A stretch of 9,133 bases of DNA from Candidatus Hydrogenedentota bacterium (GCA_003552765.1 PUOI01000480.1:1-9133), one strand, 5' to 3'; positions 1-8,084 are shown, counted from the stretch's first letter. Translations and numbers: made by a program. The notes: generated by a model from the letters alone, not told the origin.

Positions 1-519
1 AACCACTATCTCGTCGATGGCTATAATGTGCTCCATTGCACCGCGGCGTACAAGCCGATGATGCGGATGGGACTCGAAACGGCCCGTGACGCATTCATCA
101 ACCAACTCGCCCTCTTCTGCGCCAACTCACAGGATTCGGTCACGGTAGTGTTCGACGGCAGTGAATCCCTGGAAAGCAACGTGACGCCATTCGCGGGCGT
201 ACCCCGCCTTGAAGTGCGTTACTCCCCGGGAAAGCATTCCGCCGACACGGTGATCGAGCGTTTGATATACAATGCGCCAGAACGAACCCGCGCCGTGGTG
301 GTGACCAGGGACCGGGGACTGCGGGAACTCTGCCAAGGCATGGGGGCCTTCTCCATGGCGCCGGAGAGTTTTTTGACCACCGTTCGCGAATGGGAGTCGC
401 GGACCGCCCAGCACGTCCAAACATACCATGCCCGGAAGAATATCGCGGCCGTCGAAGAACGCCTGGAGCCCGGCCAACTTAAGCAGCTGGAAGAATTCAA
501 GAAGCGCCTTGGTTCCTAA
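1..519 (+). CDS. YacP/Rae1-like NYN-domain nuclease, 5' partial
   Basis: The reading frame is open from the first base, so the gene starts just upstream of the window; 172 residues are present before a TAA stop. The opening residues YLVDGYNVL are the classic start of the YacP/NYN (PIN-like) fold, so probably only a handful of residues are missing. Acidic residues expected for the metal-binding nuclease site are visible at D6 (VDGYN), D52 (VVFDGSES), D82 (SADTVIERL) and D104 (VVTRDRGL). The length matches the family, which is about 170 residues. The C-terminal tail is charged and probably helical. Known of the family: Bacillus YacP (Rae1) is a ribosome-associated endoribonuclease that cuts mRNA in the A site. 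Whether this homologue binds ribosomes is inference. It lies 137 bases before glpK on the same strand, and no functional link between them is evident. Confidence 0.82.
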   Translation, partial: NHYLVDGYNVLHCTAAYKPMMRMGLETARDAFINQLALFCANSQDSVTVVFDGSESLESNVTPFAGVPRLEVRYSPGKHSADTVIERLIYNAPERTRAVVVTRDRGLRELCQGMGAFSMAPESFLTTVREWESRTAQHVQTYHARKNIAAVEERLEPGQLKQLEEFKKRLGS

Positions 520-656
520 GAGACGCCGCACGTTGAATCCCGGGGGCATGGCTTTGTAAGGTTGAGGGACCGAGCCGCGCAAGACCTCATGCGTGACGTA
601 ACCAGTCAAAGCCTGAAGAAACGCGCCGGCGAAACCGAAGAGCATGGGATTGAACG
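520..656. other. Intergenic gap between nuclease gene and glpK
   Basis: I see no tRNA, strong terminator hairpin or convincing sigma-70 promoter here. The best -35/-10 guess (TTGAAT at 533, TTGTAA at 554) has poor spacing and is not called. The frame of the upstream nuclease gene stays open after its TAA stop until a TGA at 658-660, which overlaps the glpK ATG. At this GC content that is not surprising. A weak Shine-Dalgarno (GGGA, 646-649) sits 7 bases before glpK. Confidence 0.5.
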
Positions 657-2168
657 ATGACCTGTGTAATTGCGCTTGATCAAGGAACCACCAGTTCGCG
701 GGCGATTGTGTTTGATCGGAAAGGCCAGCCCGCCGCCATCACACAAGAAGAATTCACCCAGGATTTCCCTCGCGCGGGCTGGGTCGAGCATGACCCCCGT
801 CAGATCTGGGAAAGCCAGTGGCAAGTGACGCTGGCCGCCTACGATAGCTGTGGGTTGCACACCGCAAGCGTCGCGGCCATAGGCATCACCAATCAGCGGG
901 AGACCACTATCATATGGGATCGCGCCACGGGGGAGCCCATCCACCCCGCCATTGTGTGGCAAGACCGGCGGACGGCGGACATCTGCGAGCGCCTCAAGAG
1001 CGAGGGGACCGAGCCGCTCTTCCGCGAGAAGACGGGGCTCGTGCTCGATCCCTATTTCGCGGGGACCAAGATTCGGTGGCTGCTGGACAACGTGGAGGGC
1101 GCGCGGGCGCGGGCGGAGCGGGGTGAACTGGTCTTCGGCACCGTGGACACGTGGCTCGTGTGGCAGCTCACGGGGGGCGCCCGTCACATCACCGACGTGT
1201 CGAACGCCTCGCGCACGCTGCTCTACAACATCCATACCGGCGCTTGGGACGATGAGCTTTTGGGAGTGCTCGGCGTGCCCCGCGAGATGCTGCCCGAGGT
1301 TCACTCCTCCAGCGAAGTCTACGGCGAGGTGACCCTGGAGGGGCCATTGAAGGGCACGCCCATCGCGGGCATCGCGGGCGATCAACAAGCGGCGTTGTTC
1401 GGCCAGACCTGTCTCAGTCCAGGCATGGCGAAGAACACGTACGGCACGGGGTGTTTTCTCCTCAAGCACACGGGAACCGAGGCCGTGACCTCGAAGAACA
1501 ACCTGCTCACCACCGTGGCGTGGCGAATCGGCGATCAGACCGAATACGCGCTCGAAGGCAGCATCTTCGTGGGCGGCGCCGTGGTCCAATGGCTGCGCGA
1601 CGCGCTGGGTCTGATCAAGACCGCCCCCTCCATTGAGCCCTTGGCCCGGCAGGTTCCGGACTCGGGCGGCGTGTACTTCGTGCCCGCCTTCGCCGGGTTG
1701 GGCGCCCCCCACTGGGACCCCTACGCGCGCGGCACCATAACCGGCATGACCCGCGGAACGAGCGCCGCGCACATCGCTCGCGCCGCGTTGGACAGCATCG
1801 CCCTGCAATCGGTGGACGTGCTCAAGGCCATGGAACAAGATTCGGGGATCACCCTGAAGGAACTCCGGGTGGACGGCGGGGCCTGCGTCGATAATCTGCT
1901 CATGCAAATTCAAGCCGACCTGCTTCAAACGCCGGTCATCCGTCCCAAGATCACGGAAACCACCGCGCTGGGGGCGGCGTACTTGGCCGGATTGGCCACG
2001 GGCTTCTGGCGGGACCGGGATGAGATTCGGGGACAATGGAGCCTGGACCGCCGCTTTGAACCGTCATGCAGCGCGGAGAAAGCCGAGGACCTTCGACGCG
2101 GGTGGCGCCGGGCGGTTGAACGGGCGCGCAGCTGGGAGGAGCCGTCATCAGACGAGAGCACGCCATAG
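657..2168 (+). CDS. glpK: Glycerol kinase
   Basis: Cytoplasmic FGGY-family kinase that phosphorylates glycerol with ATP to sn-glycerol-3-phosphate, the entry step of glycerol use. The 503 residues match the usual length. The N-terminal phosphate-binding motif DQGTTSSR is at residues 8-15. The glycerol-contacting NQRET segment (R81, E82) and [11 protein letters not shown] (Y133) are present. The catalytic base is expected at D242 in [11 protein letters not shown]. The ATP-binding YGTGCF is at 262-267, and the second FGGY signature around [12 protein letters not shown] begins at 406. The start at 657 places DQGTT at the right distance from the N terminus. The histidine that PTS HPr phosphorylates in some Firmicute enzymes is not apparent in the SSSEVYG region, so that control seems absent (inference). 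The 3' end overlaps the apparent start of glpD. No glpF is visible in the window. Confidence 0.97.
   Translation: MTCVIALDQGTTSSRAIVFDRKGQPAAITQEEFTQDFPRAGWVEHDPRQIWESQWQVTLAAYDSCGLHTASVAAIGITNQRETTIIWDRATGEPIHPAIVWQDRRTADICERLKSEGTEPLFREKTGLVLDPYFAGTKIRWLLDNVEGARARAERGELVFGTVDTWLVWQLTGGARHITDVSNASRTLLYNIHTGAWDDELLGVLGVPREMLPEVHSSSEVYGEVTLEGPLKGTPIAGIAGDQQAALFGQTCLSPGMAKNTYGTGCFLLKHTGTEAVTSKNNLLTTVAWRIGDQTEYALEGSIFVGGAVVQWLRDALGLIKTAPSIEPLARQVPDSGGVYFVPAFAGLGAPHWDPYARGTITGMTRGTSAAHIARAALDSIALQSVDVLKAMEQDSGITLKELRVDGGACVDNLLMQIQADLLQTPVIRPKITETTALGAAYLAGLATGFWRDRDEIRGQWSLDRRFEPSCSAEKAEDLRRGWRRAVERARSWEEPSSDESTP
2135..2140 (+). promoter_or_regulatory. Strong Shine-Dalgarno for glpD
   Basis: GGAGGA lies inside the end of glpK. 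With a 6-base spacer it points to ATC at 2147-2149, in the glpD frame. It is the best ribosome-binding sequence in this area, and no ATG, GTG or TTG sits at a suitable distance in that frame. It is therefore the main evidence for a non-canonical start. A weaker alternative, GAGAG at 2154-2158, stands 6 bases before ATA at 2165. Confidence 0.6.
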
Positions 2169-3709
2169 ACGATCTGCGTGAGGGCAGGCCGTACGATTTT
2201 CTCGTCATCGGCGGCGGCGCCACCGGGCTGGGCGTGGCCACGGACGCAGCCGCGCGCGGTTATCGCACGCTCGCCGTCGATCAGCACGATTTCGCCAAGG
2301 CCACCTCAAGCCGCAGCACGAAGCTGATTCACGGCGGGGTCCGCTATCTCAAGCAAGGCAATGTCGCGCTCGTGCGCGAGTCGCTGCGGGAGCGGGCTAT
2401 TCTTCTCCAGAACGCGCCTCATCTCGTTCATCATCTCGCCTTCGTTGTGCCCGTCTACACGTGGTGGCACGGCCCCTACTATGGCATTGGCCTGAAGCTT
2501 TACGATCGCTTGGCGGGTAAACTCGGGATCAATCCATCCAGTGTCTTGTCCACTGATGAAACCCTTGGCCGGATTCCCACCTTGCGGCCCGAGGGCCTGC
2601 GGCAGGGCATTGAGTATTACGACAGCCAATTCGACGACGCCCGGCTAGCGGTAAACCTGGCCCAAACCGTCTTCGATCATGGCGGCGCCGCCATCAACTA
2701 CATGAAACTGATTCGGTTTCTCAAGACCGGCCGGCGCGTGAGGGGCGCCGTGCTGCGGGACGAAGAAACCGGCCACGAGTACGAAGTGAAGGCGCGGTGC
2801 GTCATCAACGCCACGGGCGCGTTCACCGACGAGGTGCGCACGCTCGACGAGCCCGGCGCCGAGCCACTTATCACCGCCAGTCAAGGCGCTCACGTGGTGT
2901 TGCCGAAATCCTTTCTGCCCGGAAACAGCGCCATCATGGTCCCCAAGACGCCGGATGGCCGCATTCTGTTCGTCATACCGTGGCGCGATCACGTGGTGGC
3001 GGGCACCACCGATATCCCCGTGGACAACGTGAGCCTGGAGCCAACGCCGTTGGAGGAAGAGATCGACTTCATCCTGTCGACGGCGGCTGGCTACTTGAGC
3101 CAAGCCCCGGAACGCAGCAACGTGCTCAGCGCATTCGCGGGCCTGCGCCCGCTGGCGAGCACGCGAGGAGACAAAAAGACCTCTTGTCTGTCCCGCGAAC
3201 ATACCATACTCACCGGCGATTCGGGGCTGGTAACGGTCACCGGCGGGAAATGGACCACCTACCGCAAAATGGCTCAAGACGTGATGGAACAGGCGGAACG
3301 CGTGGCGGGCGTCGAGCCGCGTCCCTGCCCCACCGCTGAACTCCGCATTCACGGCTGGACGGATACTCCCAGCGCGGATCCCGTCTTCGGCATGTACGGC
3401 GCCAGCGCGGAAGCGGTTGAGCGGCTTGCCCGGGAGGAGCCCGCCCTGGCGGAGAAGCTCCATCCCGATCTGCCCTACACCGCGGCGAACGTGGTTTGGG
3501 CCGCGCGGGAGGAAATGGCGCGCAGCGTGGAGGATGTGCTATCCCGGCGCACGCGGGCGCTAATCCTCAACGCCCGGGCCAGTGTCGAGGCCGCCCCCAA
3601 GGCCGCCGCGCTGCTCGCCGCCGAACTCGGCCGCGACGACGCGTGGACCCAACACGCCGTGGCCGAATACGAAAAGCTTGCGGCACATTACAAGCCGGTC
3701 AGCCGCTGA
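2147..3709 (+). CDS. glpD: FAD-dependent glycerol-3-phosphate dehydrogenase
   Basis: Membrane-associated flavoenzyme that oxidises glycerol-3-phosphate to dihydroxyacetone phosphate and passes electrons to quinone. Starting at ATC 2147, the protein has 520 residues, normal for the family. The Rossmann FAD motif GGGATG is at about 22-27, the family signature [16 protein letters not shown] at 54-69, and INATGAF at about 220-226. [11 protein letters not shown] lies near 279-289, FAGLRPL at 330-336 and [10 protein letters not shown] at 367-376, followed by the C-terminal helical domain. The first standard start codon in frame, GTG at 2234, lies after GGGATG and would remove the FAD-binding loop, so it is rejected. 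The frame is open back to a TGA at 2117. The strong GGAGGA supports ATC 2147; ATA 2165 and CTG 2174 are alternatives. The gene overlaps glpK by 22 bases, implying translational coupling. Function is very secure; the start is not. Confidence 0.93.
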   Translation: MRREHAIDDLREGRPYDFLVIGGGATGLGVATDAAARGYRTLAVDQHDFAKATSSRSTKLIHGGVRYLKQGNVALVRESLRERAILLQNAPHLVHHLAFVVPVYTWWHGPYYGIGLKLYDRLAGKLGINPSSVLSTDETLGRIPTLRPEGLRQGIEYYDSQFDDARLAVNLAQTVFDHGGAAINYMKLIRFLKTGRRVRGAVLRDEETGHEYEVKARCVINATGAFTDEVRTLDEPGAEPLITASQGAHVVLPKSFLPGNSAIMVPKTPDGRILFVIPWRDHVVAGTTDIPVDNVSLEPTPLEEEIDFILSTAAGYLSQAPERSNVLSAFAGLRPLASTRGDKKTSCLSREHTILTGDSGLVTVTGGKWTTYRKMAQDVMEQAERVAGVEPRPCPTAELRIHGWTDTPSADPVFGMYGASAEAVERLAREEPALAEKLHPDLPYTAANVVWAAREEMARSVEDVLSRRTRALILNARASVEAAPKAAALLAAELGRDDAWTQHAVAEYEKLAAHYKPVSR

Positions 3710-3833
3710 GTACGGGGTCGGGGGGGCTATCCGAAATTTGGGATATGACGATTGTCTTTGACGTTGCCTGAAATGCACCGGCCTCAGAAACGGCTCAGAT
3801 CAAAGGTCTTATCGGATAGTAGTGGACCAAACC

Positions 3834-3926
3834 CGCGCCAGAGGCGCGATAGCAATTAGCCTGGGGCAAGCGAAGCGCAGCCCCAGGATAGGATGCCTCC
3901 TCGCATCTCCGTCCTGAAGGGACGGA
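3834..3926 (+). repeat. Three-hairpin REP-like module, copy 1
   Basis: Three palindromes occur in order. The first is CGCGCC/GGCGCG with a 3-base loop (3834-3848). The second is CCTGGGGC/GCCCCAGG with the 12-base loop AAGCGAAGCGCA (3860-3887). The third is TCCGTCC/GGACGGA with loop TGAAG (3908-3926). The spacers are 11 and 20 bases. The same layout appears in inverted orientation immediately downstream. The form resembles REP/BIME elements of intergenic DNA; membership of a particular family is not shown. Confidence 0.8.
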
Positions 3927-3935
3927 AGTTCGCCC

Positions 3936-4026
3936 CGGTCCCTTCAGGACCGATTTCGTGGGAGCCTGTGACCTAGGGCTGCGCTTCGCTTGCCCTAGGC
4001 TACTCCCCGTGGCGCCTTCAGCGCCA
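3936..4026 (-). repeat. Three-hairpin REP-like module, copy 2 (inverted)
   Basis: Read on the minus strand from 4026, this copy repeats the order of copy 1. It has TGGCGC/GCGCCA (4010-4026), then CCTAGGGC/GCCCTAGG with exactly the same 12-base loop (3972-3999), then CGGTCC/GGACCG with the same TGAAG loop (3936-3952). The spacers are 10 and 19 bases. Nine bases separate it from copy 1. Stem differences between copies are compensatory (G-C replaced by A-T in the middle hairpin, C-G by G-C in the inner one), so pairing is kept while the sequence drifts. Confidence 0.8.
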
Positions 4027-4276
4027 TACACACCCACAGTTGAGCCGTGGCTCCCGTGCCCGTCAAGCATGAGACCCAAACTGGTAATATCCTCCTTCGT
4101 GTGTGGCCCATACGTAACTGATGCACAACGATTTGCGGCAAAGACCGGTTTGCAACTATGGGCAACTCAAACGCAACAGCGGTGTCCACAAATTTACAGC
4201 GGGTTGTCTACTGGTACTCGTTCCACCTCTAAAATTGTGGGTAGCACCCGTTCTTTGTGTCTTGACCGTGACGCAG

Positions 4277-4317
4277 CACGGGCTTCCAGCCCGTGATTCA
4301 TGGCCTGGAAGGCCATG
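4277..4317. repeat. REP-like tandem hairpin pair
   Basis: Two perfect palindromes lie 3 bases apart: CACGGGC/GCCCGTG with loop TTCCA (4277-4295), and CATGGCCT/AGGCCATG with loop GGA (4299-4317). The loop sequences are related on opposite strands (TTCCA against TGGAA), as if the two were inverted variants of one element. They differ from the modules at 3834-4026. They lie 66 bases beyond the stop of the minus-strand ABC gene and could stabilise or end its transcript. No T-run follows, so a standard intrinsic terminator is not claimed. Confidence 0.65.
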
Positions 4318-4382
4318 CCACCTCCTACCGCGTTCACTTCGGCGGTCAACAAGTTTAGGCTGGACGCCCTACCACAGCCCCT

Positions 4383-6287
4383 TTACGCCACGTGTTCCTG
4401 GTCCTTGTATTGCAGCCGGTAAAGGCGGTAGTAGAGGCCGCGTTGCGCGATGAGTTCTTGATGCGTGCCCATCTCCCGGATTTCACCGTGGTGCATGACC
4501 ACGATGCGGTCGGCGTGTTGCACGGTGGAGAGGCGATGGGCTATGACGATGGCCGTGCGGTTTTCCATGAGCTTGTGAATCGCGTCCTGGATGAGCGCCT
4601 CGGTTTCGGTGTCGATGCTGGACGTGGCCTCGTCGAGCATCAGGATGCGCGGTTCATGGGCCAGGGTGCGCGCGAAGGCGATGAGCTGGCGTTGGCCGGT
4701 GGAAAGGTTGCATCCACGCTCGCCCACGTCGTAATCGTATTGGCCGGGCAAGCGCTCGATGAAGCGGTGCGCGTTCACGTAATCGGCGCAGGAGCGCATC
4801 CAGGCGTCGCTCATTTCCTTGCTGCCGAGCTTGATATTGTGGCGGATGGTGCCGGAAAACAGGAAGACGTCCTGGAGCACGACCCCGATGTTGGCGCGCA
4901 GGGCCGCTTGGGCATAGTCGCGCACGTCCACGCCATCCACGAGAATACGGCCGTGCTGGATGTCGTAGAACCGGCTGAGGAGCGAGGTGAACGTGGTCTT
5001 GCCCGCGCCCGTGTGGCCCACGATGGCGAGGCGTTCGCCCGGCGCGATGTCGATGTTCACGTCGCGGAGCACCCAGTTGCTGTCTTCGTAGGCGAACCAG
5101 ACGTTCTCGAAGGTCACATGGCCATCGATGTGCTCGGGAACGACGGCGTCTTCCTTGTCCTGGACCTCTTCCTCGGTGTCCAAGAGGTGGAAGATGCGTT
5201 CGGAGGACGCCATGGCCTCTTGCAGCATGTTGTAGCGGTCCGCCAACGCGCGCACGGGCGAGAACATACGCTCGGCCCACTGCACGTACGCGTACAGCAT
5301 GCCCACCGACGCCGTCCCGCCCGCGATGGCCACGCCTTGCAACATTTGATAGCCGCCGAAAAGAATGATCAGCGCTACCGAAGCCATGCCCAAGGCGTCC
5401 ACGGTGGGGAAATAGACGGCGAAATTGCGCACTTGCCGGTACCATTCCTCGCGGTGGTCCACATTGCGGCGATCAAATTCCCGGAAGTTGCGGTCTTCCC
5501 GGCCAAACACCTGGACGACCCGCATGCCGGTCACATTCTCCTGCATGTAGGCGTTGAGACGCGCGATCTTTTTCCGGATCTCGAGGTAGGTCCGCCGGGC
5601 GAAGCGCCGGAAAATCCAGCTCGCGATGAAGATGAACGGCACCGTGCTGGTGGTTACCAGCGCCAATTGCCAGTTGATGTAAAACATGAACCCTAGGACA
5701 ACAAGGATGGTGAAGAGATCGCTGATGACCTGGACCAGTCCCGTTACGATGGTCTGCTGAAGGTTCTCCACATCGTTCGTCACGCGGGTCATGAGCCTGC
5801 CGATGGGGTGTTTGTCGAGGAAACTCAGGGATAGCCGTTGCAGATGGCCGAATATCTGCATGCGCATGTTGAGCAACGTCCGCTGCCCTACGTAGGAGAC
5901 CGTGAGCAGCTGCGCGTAACGGAAGAGCGCCTCGCCGCCCCTCACCAACGCGATGATCGCGACCAGCCACAACAGGTTTTGCCGGTCTCCCGCCTTGAGG
6001 GCCTCCGCGCGTTCCCGCAGCTCAGCCGGGACGGATTCACCCGCCTCCTCGTAGCCCGCGATCGCCTGCTGGACTTCGGTTCGCTCGGGGTTGTTGATGT
6101 ACCAGTCGATCGCGTTCATGGTGAGCAAGGGGGCCGCCGCGCTGCAGAACGTGGCGCCAACCAGCAGCACGGTCGCCATGGTCAACAAGAACTTGAAGGG
6201 ACGCACATAGCCCAGCAGGCGGCGCATGAGGCGGCTGTCGTACGCCTTCGCCTGGATTTCGTCCTCGATGTGATATCCGTCGCTCAC
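4383..6287 (-). CDS. ABC exporter half-transporter, catalytic-Glu subunit
   Basis: Inner-membrane exporter half with an N-terminal six-helix transmembrane domain and a C-terminal ATPase domain, 634 residues. The GTG start at 6287 lies 4 bases after the stop of the preceding ABC gene. It yields a sensible soluble N terminus before helix 1 (about 33-60). A longer reading to 6404 would run through the neighbour's coding end and gives non-protein-like sequence. Walker A GHTGAGKT is at 424-431. The signature is LSTGQ (528-532) rather than LSGGQ. Walker B LMLDE has the catalytic E553, and the H-loop histidine is H584. This matches the TM288/LmrD/YheH type of a heterodimer. About 40 highly charged residues (63-103) lie between helices 1 and 2, longer than usual. 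The substrate is unknown; drugs or lipids are common for the family. Confidence 0.92.
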   Translation of the reverse strand: MSDGYHIEDEIQAKAYDSRLMRRLLGYVRPFKFLLTMATVLLVGATFCSAAAPLLTMNAIDWYINNPERTEVQQAIAGYEEAGESVPAELRERAEALKAGDRQNLLWLVAIIALVRGGEALFRYAQLLTVSYVGQRTLLNMRMQIFGHLQRLSLSFLDKHPIGRLMTRVTNDVENLQQTIVTGLVQVISDLFTILVVLGFMFYINWQLALVTTSTVPFIFIASWIFRRFARRTYLEIRKKIARLNAYMQENVTGMRVVQVFGREDRNFREFDRRNVDHREEWYRQVRNFAVYFPTVDALGMASVALIILFGGYQMLQGVAIAGGTASVGMLYAYVQWAERMFSPVRALADRYNMLQEAMASSERIFHLLDTEEEVQDKEDAVVPEHIDGHVTFENVWFAYEDSNWVLRDVNIDIAPGERLAIVGHTGAGKTTFTSLLSRFYDIQHGRILVDGVDVRDYAQAALRANIGVVLQDVFLFSGTIRHNIKLGSKEMSDAWMRSCADYVNAHRFIERLPGQYDYDVGERGCNLSTGQRQLIAFARTLAHEPRILMLDEATSSIDTETEALIQDAIHKLMENRTAIVIAHRLSTVQHADRIVVMHHGEIREMGTHQELIAQRGLYYRLYRLQYKDQEHVA

Positions 6288-6291
6288 GTGG

Positions 6292-8064
6292 CTATTCCGT
6301 TTCGTCCAATTCGTCGGCCAAGAGCTGGCGCTCATGCATGCTGGCATAGAGGCCGCCTTGGGCGAGCAAGGTCCCATGGGCGCCCCGCTCCACGATGCGG
6401 CCATCCATGAGAACCAATATCAAATCGGCGTGTTGCACGGTCGAGACCCGATGACTGATGAGCACCGTGCTGCACTCCGCCGACGCCTTTTTCAGCCCTT
6501 GAAGAATGTGCTCCTCGGTATGCGTGTCCACGCTCGATAGCGCGTCATCGAGCAGGAGTATACGGGGATCGCATATCAGCGCGCGCGCAATGGCGAGGCG
6601 CTGTTTCTGGCCGCCGGAAAGATTGACGCCGCGTTCGCCCAGGAGCGTGTCGAATCCGTCGCGTAATCCCTCGACCGTCTCCATGAACTGCGCGATTTCA
6701 CAGGCCTCCGTGACCCGTTCCGGGCTGGCGTCCGGCTGGCCGAAGGTGAGGTTGTTCCAGACGGTGTCGCTGAACAGGAACGTCTCCTGCGGCACGTATC
6801 CAATCGCCCCGCGCAGTACGCGAAGGGGAATGCGGCGGGCATCCTCCCCGTCAATCAAGACCCGGCCTTCATCGGGATCGTGTTCCCGGTTGATTAGGCT
6901 GATGAGCGTCGATTTTCCCGCGCCCGTCGGCCCCACGATGGCGATGGTTTGCCCGGCTTCCAGCTCGAAGCTCACGTCCTCCAAGGCGGGCCGGCCGCCG
7001 TAGCCGAACGTCACATGCTCGAAACGTATACCGCCGCGGATGTATTCGATATCATGGCGGGTGTCCTCGGAATCCTGAATCTCCGGTTCAAGGGTCAGGA
7101 TCTCGTTGATGCGGTTCATGCCGACCGCGCCCCGCTGGTACAGGGTAAGCACCCAGCCGAACTCCACGAGGGGCCACGCCAACAGGCCCAGGCAGAAGAT
7201 GAAGGCCGTGAGGTCGCCGAGGGACACGTGGCCCTCTATCGCCCCAATGCCTCCCTGCCAGATGACGAGCAGCGTCGTTACGGCGATGCTCAAGCCTATC
7301 ATGGGCCACGCGAGGCTATGAATGGCCGCGAGTCTCAGGTTTTTCCGCAGGTACACGTCGGATTCCTTGCGAAAGGCCTCGAGTTCGCGGTCCTCGATGC
7401 CGTACGCCCGGACCACGCGGGCTCCCGCCAGGTTTTCTTGCGCCAGGGCGGTCACGGTGGAGAACTGCTCCTGGACCTGCTTGGATTCGCGATGGATGAA
7501 CGTCAGAAAGCCGTAGACCATCAGGGAGACCACGGGCATTGGAAGGAGCGCGATAAGCGTCAGCCACGGGCTCAGATAGAACATGAAGCCCAGGGTGAAG
7601 GGCAGACGGACCATGTCCGCCGTTCCCATCACGCCAGGACCGATGAACGAGCGCACGAAGTTGAGGTCGTTGGTCGAACGGGCCATGATGTCGCCGGTGC
7701 GCATGCGGTTGAAAAAGCTGCGGGACTGGCGCTGGACGTGGCGGAAGTAGTCGTTGCGCAAATCGTATTCAAACTTGCGCGACGCGCCGATCATGAGCAC
7801 GCGTTGAAAATACCGGGCGACGCCCGTGCCGATGGCCGCCGCCAAGAGGAGCGCGAAGTAGAAGAACAGGCGCTCCAGCGTCATGACCCCAGCCTGAAAC
7901 TGGTCCACGACGGCCCTCACGAGCGCGGGCACGGCCAGGCTGATGGAAACAAAGAACACGGCCAGTACGGCGCCGGTGAGATACTGGCGCCAATAGGGAC
8001 GATTGTACCGCCATATGGACAGAAAAGGCCTGCCCGCAACGGCTTTGGCCTTTGCGGATTGCAC
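6292..8064 (-). CDS. ABC exporter half-transporter, degenerate-Walker-B subunit
   Basis: Partner of the following ABC gene, 590 residues: six transmembrane helices (first pair at about 28-52 and 66-90, last about 285-310), then an ATPase domain. Walker A GPTGAGKS is at 378-385. The signature LSGGQ (482-486) is intact. Walker B reads LLLDD, with D507 where the catalytic glutamate should be, and the H-loop histidine H538 is kept. In heterodimeric exporters such as TM287/288, LmrCD and BmrCD, this subunit gives its good signature to the partner's active site while its own site hydrolyses ATP poorly. The start is GTG 8064; the next in-frame Met (61) would delete helix 1. A short GAG at 8071-8073 with a 6-base spacer is the likely ribosome-binding sequence. 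It sits 18 bases after the kinase stop, suggesting one operon. Confidence 0.93.
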   Translation of the reverse strand: MQSAKAKAVAGRPFLSIWRYNRPYWRQYLTGAVLAVFFVSISLAVPALVRAVVDQFQAGVMTLERLFFYFALLLAAAIGTGVARYFQRVLMIGASRKFEYDLRNDYFRHVQRQSRSFFNRMRTGDIMARSTNDLNFVRSFIGPGVMGTADMVRLPFTLGFMFYLSPWLTLIALLPMPVVSLMVYGFLTFIHRESKQVQEQFSTVTALAQENLAGARVVRAYGIEDRELEAFRKESDVYLRKNLRLAAIHSLAWPMIGLSIAVTTLLVIWQGGIGAIEGHVSLGDLTAFIFCLGLLAWPLVEFGWVLTLYQRGAVGMNRINEILTLEPEIQDSEDTRHDIEYIRGGIRFEHVTFGYGGRPALEDVSFELEAGQTIAIVGPTGAGKSTLISLINREHDPDEGRVLIDGEDARRIPLRVLRGAIGYVPQETFLFSDTVWNNLTFGQPDASPERVTEACEIAQFMETVEGLRDGFDTLLGERGVNLSGGQKQRLAIARALICDPRILLLDDALSSVDTHTEEHILQGLKKASAECSTVLISHRVSTVQHADLILVLMDGRIVERGAHGTLLAQGGLYASMHERQLLADELDETE

Positions 8065-8070
8065 TGAATT

Positions 8071-8084
8071 CTCGCTCGCTCGCT
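8071..8084. repeat. CTCG tetranucleotide repeat, 3.5 copies
   Basis: On the minus strand this reads as GAGC-type repeats filling most of the 18-base gap between the kinase stop (8083-8085) and the ABC start (8064). One unit supplies the GAG that serves as the probable Shine-Dalgarno. Copy-number change would alter the spacing between the two genes. At 3.5 copies the repeat may simply be chance. Confidence 0.6.

Larger units (their letters stand above)
3710..4382. other. Non-coding gap between convergent operons
   Basis: This 673-base gap separates the ends of glpD and the second ABC gene. It holds a mirrored pair of three-hairpin modules (3834-4026) and a separate hairpin pair (4277-4317), listed individually. 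The rest (3710-3833, 4027-4276 and 4318-4382) has no recognisable gene. Short frames in it have no family resemblance or good ribosome-binding site. Part of 4080-4260 is visibly less GC-rich than the flanking genes. No terminator with a clear T-run was found for either operon, although the hairpins could end transcription in both directions. Confidence 0.75.

Noticed and set aside
533..559. Sigma-70-like promoter for glpKD
   Set aside because: The boxes TTGAAT and TTGTAA match poorly and are only 15 bases apart.
127..645. Minus-strand frame covering the nuclease gene and the gap before glpK
   Set aside because: It overlaps a recognisable NYN-domain gene almost entirely and shows no known domain. 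The portion in the gap looks vaguely protein-like but is too short to judge.
606..2036. Long minus-strand open frame opposite glpK
   Set aside because: It mirrors the codon structure of a clearly recognised glpK, has no family resemblance and is typical of GC-rich antisense frames. The same applies to the long frames opposite glpD (2645-3463) and opposite both ABC genes (4392-5696, 6949-8067).
3727..3819. Eight-base inverted repeat CTATCCGA / TCGGATAG
   Set aside because: The arms are exact but about 77 bases apart, with no other sign of an element boundary. Chance is likely, although it lies just left of the hairpin modules.
3834..4317. CRISPR-like array
   Set aside because: The repeats are palindromes in inverted orientation, not direct repeats with uniform unique spacers, and no cas gene is present.
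3958..4453. Short plus-strand frames in the central gap (3958-4296 and 4121-4453)
   Set aside because: They run through palindromic repeats and into the end of the ABC gene on the other strand, with no ribosome-binding site and no family resemblance.
6288..6404. N-terminal extension of the second ABC subunit
   Set aside because: The extra 39 residues overlap the coding end of the preceding ABC gene in another frame and do not resemble exporter N termini. GTG 6287 fits the gene spacing.
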